Assembly (NCBI GenBank): GCA_030998225.1
Contig: JAPYXD010000738.1
Span: 2,356,001 to 2,420,000 of the forward strand
DNA from: Diplolepis rosae
Taxonomy: Eukaryota; Arthropoda; Insecta; Hymenoptera; Diplolepididae
DNA: 64,000 bases
Reading direction: 5' to 3'
Shown: positions 56,151 to 64,000 of the stretch, in pieces
How positions within the stretch are numbered: the stretch's first letter is position 1
Layout: every line of letters begins with the position of its first letter
Notes under the pieces: model-generated
Told to the model about the DNA's origin: nothing
Databases searched by the model: none
Seen by the model: the letters and a program-made list of their open reading frames with translations, nothing else
Program-made: the position numbers and the translations under genes

Positions 56151-57651
56151 AGGAATTCCTTAATATTCTCCTTCGGCCTTGTGAACTGACCTCCCTCTTG
56201 TTATATTTCGTGCTGATAAAATATACTCAGGTTACGAGCACTAAGAATAAAAATTCGTCGCGTTAAACTAATTTCGATGGAAATCGTTTAATGACCCCTC
56301 TTAATTGTCCTAATTGAGAAAGAAGTTATTTTATTTTATTTTTATTCATTTCTAGCCACTCGCAACAATAAAAAAAACCTTCGTATTCGTATCGCACATC
56401 AAATGCATGTTAAATTTATCCAATAAACAATATGAAATGCATCTGCAAAGTTCACAAAATTCAAGCCGCTTACGTATATTACATATGTAGTATTAATATA
56501 TGAGAAGACTGTTCTATGCGCATTTTTTGATCATCTGAAAGTTACAAAATACTGTTCAGTTGGAAGGGTGGCATACGAGTAGATTTTATTCCAAAATCGA
56601 GTGATAGAGCCTCGGTTTATAGAGATTGCATTTAATGTCTTTATTGTCTTAATCTCATACCTGCTCCCAGGATCGGTTTCAAGTCGGCAAGGAAATAGTT
56701 TGTGACGATTCGTCTCAAGTTTGCACTCAGAAATTTCAATTTCTGGAAAGTGAGTCGAATTCAGAAGACTACACGGATAAAAATTTGATGGTTCAAAATA
56801 CCATTTTTTATGGTAAACCAAAACCATCAGAAATTTCTGCCAGTTAGACCCAAAAATATGCTACTTAATATGACATAGTGCAGCAGACATGTTTAAATCG
56901 AGAGTTTGGCATTTGTGTATTAATTTGAAAAAGGTGAACACTTGAGGAACATTTACAGAAAACTAAAACAGCGGTCACTGCATTCACTGCCACACGTGCT
57001 TCGAGTCCGAGCATGCCTAAACAAGCTTAAGCGTAGTTGCAGCGTGCGAGCTCGCTCGTTGCAACGCGCGGGACAGATTTGATAAATCAATTACACCTAC
57101 AGTTTTCATTTTTCCATTCCAAAATTTTGCCTGCATATTGAAAAAACTTCAACAAAAATTTAGAAACAAAAAAATCGGAAAAAAATTAGTTCCAAATTTT
57201 AAAAAAATTCAATTGTTTATAAAAATGTACTATATTGTTATTACAAAAAAAACAACGAAATGTGTGCTATAACTTTTTTGAAAGCTTGTACTCTTTCGCG
57301 TATTTCAAGTGCAAGGGTTACATTTTATATTCAAAACTGCTTTTACAGTGAGCTGTTATAAAAAAAAAAATTTTACCGAGTACCAAATTTAAAAAAATTA
57401 TATCTCGAAATTTTCAAGTATTACATTGAAAAAAAATACCTGTCGATTATTTTCGAAGTAAAAAGGCAAAAAAAAATGTTTCGTTGAAAAAAAAATTGTG
57501 ACCGTGAATCTCCCATGAAATGACCCATACATATTTCATTCATAAAAAAATTGATTTTCAGTATAAGGGTCATTCTTTTACAAATCGCACACCAATCTAA
57601 ACTTGGAATTTATTAATCGTTAGGAAATTTCTTTACAACTTAAATACATAA
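56150..57651. other. Unassigned, partly A/T-homopolymer-rich
   Basis: No gene recognised. An ACACGGATAAAAATTTG block at about 56772 resembles the end of the MITE at 60993-61655, perhaps a broken copy. 57000-57080 is GC-richer. Confidence 0.35.
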
Positions 57652-58069
57652 TGTTACGTCAGAAACGTAACACTTCTCTTGTTTAAAGATTTCTTCGTTT
57701 TATGTAAGGATCGGAAGGATTCTCTCTAAGGGATGAGAAAATAGTCAGTGAATGAGAAGAGTTGATCATATAAAATATATTTATTGACATAAAAATTATC
57801 TTCAAGTAAGCACCATGAAGAAAATGAAAATGCATATATAGAATTTGAAGTACTTAGTAATTACCCTAGTTTGGAAATAGGCCGGTGATAAAATGAGTCC
57901 ATTAGATTGAATGTGGTAACTCAAGTCCTCACTTGTAAACGTTAAGATAATTTTGGTCAGATGAGAAATTTGTGGTCCAGCCGGTTGGGATGGACGATTC
58001 TCTGATCCCACGTTTTGGAGGAGATTTGTTAAGGTGATTCTCCTTCACTTTTTACTGTCGTTGAACCAC
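57652..58069 (-). repeat. Truncated 3' LTR of the third gypsy-type element
   Basis: Aligns in the same orientation with 62624-63035 with few differences, sharing GGTAACTCAAGTCCTCACTT and CAGCCGGTTGGGATGG. The similarity stops abruptly at GTTGAAC, so the upstream ~470 bp of the LTR is deleted. Confidence 0.88.
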
Positions 58070-58309
58070 TAAACGAATAAAATAATTACAAGAAAAACAA
58101 TTTTACATAATAACAGGAGAATAGATTTTCATAAAATTCTTGTACATTTAATTGTTTTTCTAATATTTTTTGTAAAATTAATAAAATTATTTGTGCATAA
58201 AAAATGTGAAGGATAGTAATTTCTCAATTTGTTATTGTTGCACATTAACTTCTATTGGAAACACAATTTTCACATTAAAAATTTTGTAACGCAATCGCAC
58301 AGTTTACAT

Positions 58310-58580
58310 TCACAGACTCAATATTTGTAGAAACTGTTCTTCCAATAGGATGGGAATCAAGAAAAGTTCCCTTGACGGAAGAAAAAACAGAATACTAATC
58401 GATCGTAGATTCAATTTTCGAGATAATTCATGTAATGAGTGAACTGACAATTTTATATTATTTAAGGTTCCAGATAAATTTTCATTAGCTTCATCTTCAA
58501 TCGGAAGAGCAAAATGATAGTAGTTTCCCTTTTTCATTTCTCTTACTGTTCCCTTTTGTAAGTTTTTAAATTTTGGTAAG
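58310..58580 (-). pseudogene. Possible pol fragment of the third gypsy-type element
   Basis: Minus-strand frame MKKGNYYHFALPIEDEANEN followed by KLSVHSLHELSRKLNLRSIS. The pattern resembles the short domain between RNase H and integrase in some gypsy-type Pol proteins. It is cut on both sides. Its position between the protease remnant and the 3' LTR fits pol. Confidence 0.35.
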
Positions 58581-58656
58581 GTACCACGTTTTTCTAGACT
58601 TCTTGATCCATTATTTCGAGGAGTTCCACTTGTTGTAACAAAATATAGATAATTAT

Positions 58657-58827
58657 CTTTTCATAGCGCCTCTTTTGAAAATCCGATTTTCGGTACCTGC
58701 AAAGCGGGACGAAACTACGATTTTCAACCCTAGGGGCGAAACTTTGAAGGTAGGGTTGCAAACCGCACATTCGTCCCGCTGTACAGGTACCAAAAATCAA
58801 ATTCTCAAAACAGTTGCTATGAAAAAT
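58657..58827. mobile_element. Small foldback (~170 bp) nested in the third gypsy-type element
   Basis: TTTTCATAGC at the left and GCTATGAAAA at the right bound arms sharing GGTACCTG..AGCGGGACGAA and TCAACCCTAGGGGCGAAAC. Non-coding hairpin MITE. Confidence 0.65.
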
Positions 58828-58876
58828 AGTATACATTACTCGAAACAAAACACAGCGAATGCAACTGCAATTGCGT

Positions 58877-59100
58877 ATTCTAATAGACGCATGCGCAGTT
58901 CAAATGTACAAGGCTTCGTCAGTGCGGTGCCAACGCTGTACGAAGAAGAAGAAGAATAAGAATAAGATTACGCTCCGCTGTATCGTAATAGGCGCATGCG
59001 CAGTTCAATTTTTACATTACATTCCTCTGTATCCTAATGTACAACATTACGCTACTCTCAACTGTAGCGTAAGAACGAGTTTACGCACCGGAGGCACATA
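58877..59100 (+). repeat. Dispersed GCATGCGCAGTTCAA repeat, copy 3
   Basis: Matches the right two-thirds of 37331-37700 (AGACGCATGCGCAGTTCAAA to GGAGGCACATAAAA), nested in the third gypsy-type element. Confidence 0.7.
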
Positions 59101-59142
59101 AAATGTTGTTACTGTTCTAGCTGGAATTGTTAATATTTGTGT

Positions 59143-59385
59143 TTATTTAAATAAATATAGTTTATTTTGTATTTCTAGATATTCTGATACATAATTTATA
59201 TTGACTTTATTACCTCGAAAAAATTCTGAACGTAGAACTCCGTCATCATCGATTGGGACTTCATTAGAAATTATTTTCAGTATTGTTGGATATCCTAGAA
59301 TGATTATTTGTGCTTGTCCTATTGTAAAAAGTGGTAAATTATTTATTCCTGTAAGTTTTAACACTATTTTTTCATCTATTAGCAA
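59143..59385 (-). pseudogene. Retropepsin (protease) C-terminal fragment
   Basis: Reads LKLTGINNLPLFTIGQAQII, then VPIDDDGVLRSEFF and KVNINYVSEYLEI. This matches the second half of gypsy-type retropepsins ('fpixxDGiLGxDFLxxxxxxI(N/D)Y'). The conserved DGILG has become DGVLR. The catalytic DTG half is missing. Confidence 0.6.
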
Positions 59386-59866
59386 TTTAGGGTTTGCAAA
59401 CGCTTATCTTTATGGCCGGTTGATCGTTAGAAGTGGATGCTTCTGGTTATTGCCTTATGTTTGTTGTTTATTTAATCTAATATTACAATTTGTTATAACA
59501 TGGCCTGGTTTTTTACAATAGTTGCATATAACTTCTGACTTTTCTGAATATTTTTGATTTGTTCTACTAAATTATTGATTTTCCATTTCACGTTGTCTAT
59601 TTTGATTTAAAAATTGTCTATAATTTGCATACCTGTTGTGATCTAGATTTTCTTGTCTGTTAACATAATTTATATTTCTCAAGGAATTATTATTATTTTA
59701 ATTATGGTATCTATTGCTGTTGGGATAATTGTTTCTGTTATTGGAAAAATTATTGTAATTGTTGCTCCTGGTTCTTGAAAGATTCTTATTCGGATAATTG
59801 TTTTGTGCAAAGTTATTTTTATTCTAATTATTCTTTCTGACACTTAAAAAATGGTTATTCCGATAA

Positions 59867-60112
59867 TCATTTCTTCTTTAATAATCTTCTCTCTTTATTC
59901 TTTCGTTGTCGGTAATTATTACTAAGCTGTTGATTTTGCATAACAAAATTAGGATTCTGTTTTTTAGAAACTACTTTTTGTGCTTTGCTTGAATGATAAC
60001 AAATTTCACCAACATGACCAGGTTTTTTAAATATTATACAATTTATGTTGTTATCTCGTGCAACATTGAACCGACTTCTTTTATTATTTCTGTTATTTGT
60101 AGAAGCATCCAT
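59867..60112 (-). pseudogene. Nucleocapsid remnant with degenerate zinc knuckle
   Basis: CIIFKKPGHVGEIC has CxxC-x4-H-x4-C spacing, but the second Cys is Phe. It is flanked by Asn/Arg-rich sequence, as in the C-terminal part of Gag. The adjacent 59580-59860 encodes more degenerate Asn/Tyr/Arg-rich sequence on the same strand. Confidence 0.55.
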
Positions 60113-60454
60113 TTTTAAATAATTTGAATTTTTATTTCTTTGTATCGTTTTGTGAGTAAAAGAATTTTCAGATGAATTTAATTTAGTTCTTTCTTCAACT
60201 GTGCTTTCTGGAGTTGCCGTTGAACTAAGTAAACTTATATCTTCGTTGTCAATATAAGTAGTTTCATTTTTTAATGTTTCGTCCTGATCAATTGATCCAC
60301 AAATAATACTTTAATTAGTTTTTAAACTCGAATTGAACCAATTGTTCGAGTAGGATAAACTGCTCGTTTCGGCAGTTTTGAATTGATCTGTTAAGGTTTT
60401 TTGTAAAGAAATATTATCTGATTGAAAACTGAAAGGGGGAGGGTCTCTAAGGTT

Positions 60455-60581
60455 TAACGGCACCAATTTTATTTTGTGCTACAAAGTTAGCAAGTTCAGT
60501 AGTTTTCTTAACTTGACTGCGCGTAATAGGATTTTCTTGATTTTGGGATTTCCCTGATTCACTGGAATTGGGGCCCGACAT
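60455..60581 (-). pseudogene. Gag N-terminus of the third gypsy-type element
   Basis: ATG at 60581 opens MSGPNSSESGKSQNQENPIT, then QVKKTTELANFVAQNKIGAV and a stop. It is the first coding segment downstream of the leader. The capsid region between here and the nucleocapsid remnant is largely deleted or scrambled. Confidence 0.45.
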
Positions 60582-60992
60582 AGGACATTATAAAATAAAA
60601 ATTACTGATACGTACATAGAGAAACCTTTCAAATTGCAATATATAAATATTCAATTAGATCAACCGAAAAGATTCAAAAATATCTTTCGTTTTAAGATAT
60701 TTTTTTTGTAATCACTAAATGTGATTGATAACTTATTCATGAAAAATAAGAATTTCTCCCAATGTTCCGTGTCAGGTAATTTTATAGTTATCAAACAAAA
60801 TTCATGAAATATTATGCCTTAATTCCACTGATTTCCATGTGCTTACAGAAAAATATTTATTTAGAATTCTTGTTTCAAAGTTACTCTTATTAAAACTCTT
60901 TTTTGGTCTTTTGCCTTACCTGGGATACTTAATGCCTCTTTACGTTGTTCTTAAATCAAAAAACAGTTTTTGCTGACAGTTCAATATACATA

Positions 60993-61655
60993 CACGGAAA
61001 AAAATTTGGTAGAAATGCTGCACTACCTCTGGTGCTCCTGCGCCACTGCACTGGAGGGCAACTGCAGCGCTCTTCATAGGTTAGCAGGTTTACTTTTTTG
61101 TGGACTAACTGCTCTCCTACAATTGCGGGAGAGCTGCTGCCCCACAGGAGGGAATGCTGCAGCGACTCATATAAACTGATATTTGACTATACTTTTCAAT
61201 GAACAATTCGATTGTTTTGATATTTCTGAAATCGTCGTTAATTATTATATCTTTTGAGGAATTTGTTTAATTTCTTAAAATGATGTGAAATTATTTGAAA
61301 TCTCAACATTAAGGTCAGGTTATTTGTAAACAGATCGTAATGAACCAAAAAGTACTTCTATATATATATACTGGAAACATCATTTCAATGGGCACTTTCA
61401 TGTGAATCATAAAAAACTCAAAATTTGTACTTTCGCCTGCTTTTGCATTTGCCTGACGATGTGGTGCAACTACACTCTCTACCGAAAGGAGCGCTGTGTT
61501 CCTTCGACGTAAGTCAACTGCTCCTCCAAAAAGGGGGAGCTGCTCACCCACAGAGGGAACGCAGCATACCCAAATGCATAGTCGCACAACTCTCCTCCGC
61601 TAAACGCAACAGCTCCACCGCTAGGGTCAGCATTTGCGCCAAATTTTTTTCCGTG
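60993..61655. mobile_element. MITE with CACGGAAAAAAATTTGG ends
   Basis: 663 bp with inverted ends CACGGAAAAAAATTTGG and the reverse complement of its right end, which also shares AAATGCTG. TA lies on both sides (60991-60992 and 61656-61657). The subterminal ~200 bp at each end is GC-rich, with repeated GGAGAGCTGCTGC/CTCC-type blocks that partly pair. The central part is AT-rich and non-coding. It is nested in the leader of the third gypsy-type element. Confidence 0.75.
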
Positions 61656-61849
61656 TATATATATATTTCGTTATTGTGAGTCATGAAGTATTATATTTTT
61701 CAATTTAGGAATTCAATTGTCGAATTATATAAGTCATAAATGTTTTTTTGAATAATTCTTATAATCACGGAAAAAAAAATTATTTATTTATTTATTTTTT
61801 TTGATAATACACACTAAAAAAAAATTATAGCATGGTACAGAATTTTAGT

Positions 61850-62586
61850 AATGCAACATTAGACAAGCCTGACTCAGACACAACACATTGGTCAATATTC
61901 TGCAATTAAAAATATTCTGTTAGTTAACAGAGTTAAAATAGAAGTTGTAAACAATACTGCATGAGCACTTTCAATTTTGCCTTACCCAATTGACCGTAAT
62001 CAATGATGACCGATCAACAAATCTAAAAAGGACTAATAGTCTCGTATACTGTTTTTCCTCGTTTTAACCAGAATTAGAATGTAGTTAACTTTTTAGAATT
62101 AAAGAAGTACGAGATTAGACAGGCATGACTCAAGCAAAAAATCCAATGTATTCCTTGTACTTTCAGAAATTCAGATAAGAAAATTTAAAAAACTTAAGTT
62201 AGCCTCAAGGTCAAATCCCTGCGTGACTCAACAGAATTAATTTTATTTTGACACAGTTAGTACAAAATAACAAGAAATAAGAAAATCAAACAATTTTCCA
62301 AATAAAATAATTATTAAATCACTTAAGTTAGCCTCAAGGTCAGATCCCTTTGTAATTTGATAAAATTATTTTATTTCAACAAGATATGTGTGTAAAATTT
62401 TAAATAAAATAAGGTGATTATTCAATCACTCAGGATAGCCTCAAGGTCAAATCCCTTCACGATTTTATCAAATTTATTTTATTTTAACAAAATATGTGTG
62501 AAATCAGATAAACTATAATCGTAATTTATTAATTTTTGATTCCTAGTAATTACGAAATTTCGATATTCCATTCACTGACTTTAAGT
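61850..62586 (-). other. Leader of the third gypsy-type element with imperfect tandem repeats
   Basis: 61850-62170 matches the leader of the second element. 62195-62480 holds three copies of a ~110-125-bp unit starting with RGTTAGCCTCAAGGTCARAT. Non-coding. Confidence 0.6.
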
Positions 62587-62606
62587 TTCCCGGCCGTCGA
62601 TGCACC
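62587..62606 (-). promoter_or_regulatory. Primer-binding site, tRNA-Gly type (third element)
   Basis: Plus strand TTCCCGGCCGTCGATGCACC equals the tRNA-Gly 3' end with a 2-base insertion. It lies 17 bases from the LTR at 62624, the same spacing as in the element at 791-826. Confidence 0.65.
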
Positions 62607-62623
62607 TAAAAAGAGATTGGGTA

Positions 62624-63506
62624 TGTTACGTTAGAAACGTAATACTTCTCTTCTTTAAAGATTTCCCCGTTTTATGTAAGGATCGAAGGGATCCTCTCTA
62701 AGGGATGAGTAATAGTCAGTGAATGAGAAGAGTTGATCATATAAAATATATTTATTGACATAAAAATTATCTTCAAGTAAGCACCATGAAGAAAATGAAA
62801 ATGCATATATAGAATTTGAAGTACTTAGTAATTACCCTGGTTTGGAAATAGGCCGGTGATAAAATGAGTCCATTAGATTGAATGTGGTAACTCAAGTCCT
62901 CACTTGTAAACGTTAAGATAATTTTGGTCAGATGAGAAATTTGTGGTCCAGCCGGTTGGGATGGTCGATTCTCTGATCCCAGATTTTAAAGGAGATTTGT
63001 TAAGGCGATTCCCTTTCCCTTTTTATTTTCGTTGAACTCGGGGTCGAATTAGAACTGGACCAACTGGCGGTGAATAATCTGATGTGACTGGACTGCACTG
63101 ACTGAGCTCGCGGTAAAAGATTATGACACTGGACTGACTGACTGACTGGACTGACTTCTATTGGAACCTTCTTTTTTTATAGGCCTTAGAAAGGTCAACT
63201 ATCGTGGGAGTAAAGAACAAAGTGTACCACCTTTTCCATATTTGGTATTGAAGCTTAAGATCGGATGAGTTGCCTTTTTCGATGACTCACGCTCCGAAGA
63301 AATTTATCACGTGGCATTAATGTCACAGCCAAATATATCAATTCTATTTGAATCTGCGTTTCGATTCTAACGATCTTCCCATTTCTTATCAGATCTTGCT
63401 GTATCTTGAGTCGATATAATCACGCACGCGGTAATGTTGCCTTGATCCCTTCATTGGTTCCTTAATTTGTTTGTTACTCGAGGTGGTGGCGTCGCGGGAC
63501 GTCACA
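62624..63506 (-). repeat. 5' LTR of the third gypsy-type element
   Basis: 883 bp; on the minus strand TGTGACGTCCCGCGACG to TTTCTAACGTAACA. The lower border is fixed by alignment with the truncated 3' LTR, and the upper border by TG..CA ends and the ATAA target duplication. It includes a (GACT)n microsatellite at about 63095-63160. Confidence 0.85.
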
Positions 63507-63510
63507 ATAA

Positions 63511-64000
63511 AATTACTTCACACGTATTTCAGGATTTTGATGAAAAAATATTTTTTTCAAAAATATCCACATATAAATTTTTTATAAGCTGCTTGATTTT
63601 CTTCAATCTTCTCCTACTTAAAATTTATTATCTCCAGTTGTGCTGATCGGATCACTGTCGGTCTTGTTTTATTTTACAGTATGTTACGTAAGCTTTCGGA
63701 ATGTATTTTAAACAAAATTTTTACTGTCAGAAAATTAAAAATAATAATAACACAGGTCTGCAAGGGTTTCTTGTTGAAAAGCTATGGGTTGTTTCCGGAG
63801 TAATTTTTGACGTAGAATCCAAATCCGGAATCAGAATCAGCCTATCACGTCAGGATTTTTATATATTGATATATTGATATATTTTGGTTTTTTTCTCAAA
63901 TGTAATCATTTAGCACTACTCTTTCCCTTCAAAATGAGCTATTTAATAGTCACGAGCGATTATTTTTCACAAATATACGGCCATATCAAGTTTTGACATT
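63511..64000. other. AT-rich flank without a recognisable gene
   Basis: No supportable feature. A short ATATTGAT direct repeat lies at 63862-63885. Confidence 0.4.

Larger units (their letters stand above)
57652..63506 (-). mobile_element. Third gypsy-type element, degraded, TSD ATAA
   Basis: Bounded by a truncated 3' LTR (57652-58069) and a full 5' LTR (62624-63506), with ATAA at 57648-57651 and again at 63507-63510. Inside, from 5' to 3', are a tRNA-Gly primer site, leader, gag start, nucleocapsid remnant, protease remnant and a possible pol fragment. Reverse transcriptase and integrase are deleted. At least two smaller elements are nested within. Confidence 0.85.

Noticed and set aside
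1..64000. CRISPR arrays, prokaryotic operons, or integrated bacterial DNA
   Set aside because: No regularly spaced repeats of that kind, no ribosome-binding sites or dense gene packing. All coding remnants belong to eukaryotic TEs or spliced frames.

Overview
The window looks like insect nuclear DNA: AT-rich, almost no intact host genes, GT-AG introns, AATAAA poly(A) signals, and a dense mix of mariner/Tc1, hAT, Ty3/gypsy-type LTR, Penelope-like and non-LTR elements. A hymenopteran or other insect rich in mariner elements fits, but nothing here fixes the species. No bacterial, plasmid or CRISPR features were seen.

Layout. 1-2570 is the 5' end (gag, tRNA-Gly primer site, LTR) of a minus-strand gypsy-type element. 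2571-6300 holds a Penelope-like endonuclease scrap with a hammerhead-like motif downstream, a 1-kb MITE and a GC-rich foldback. 7080-8809 and 14542-16228 are two inverted solo LTRs of one family with 4-bp target duplications. 9640-13830 carries two mariner remnants, a foldback, a tandem duplication and an unrecognised minus-strand spliced gene fragment. 16229-16915 is a LINE reverse-transcriptase fragment.

16993-30323 is the centrepiece, a nest of transposons. A Tc1/mariner-like element with ~0.6-kb inverted ends, inserted at TA, was interrupted by an 11.3-kb hAT element (17565-28844, perfect 8-bp target duplication AATTCCTG). The hAT element has inverted repeats of about 2.9 kb. Two further mariner/Tc1 elements (20911-22202 and 22239-22995) then landed inside it, each at TA. 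All the transposase genes are broken.

30490-33060 holds a decayed Tc1-like element, an inverted pair of tRNA-like (SINE-like) units, and the 5' end of a non-LTR element. 33647-35722 is a solo LTR (TSD CTAC) of the same family as the LTR at 826-2570, itself carrying a MITE. 36330-38310 is bounded by inverted TTCGAATATTCGA-type repeats. 38740-39545 is a decayed LTR fragment. 41434-41695 is a Penelope-type reverse-transcriptase fragment. 41925-45090 is the least TE-like stretch and contains the best candidates for host exons, notably a two-exon 45-codon reading frame (44723-45043) followed by AATAAA. 45990-46470 is a decayed envelope-like remnant. 47746-48979 is a TIR element. 49239-54182 is the 5' half of a second gypsy-type element (tRNA-Leu primer site). 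57652-63506 is a third, with TSD ATAA, a truncated 3' LTR and nested MITEs.

Functionally the window is a TE graveyard. Points of interest are the giant-armed hAT element, a 40-nt stem-loop shared by the 3' UTRs of two unrelated transposases, the hammerhead-like motifs, and the few spliced reading frames that no transposon explains.
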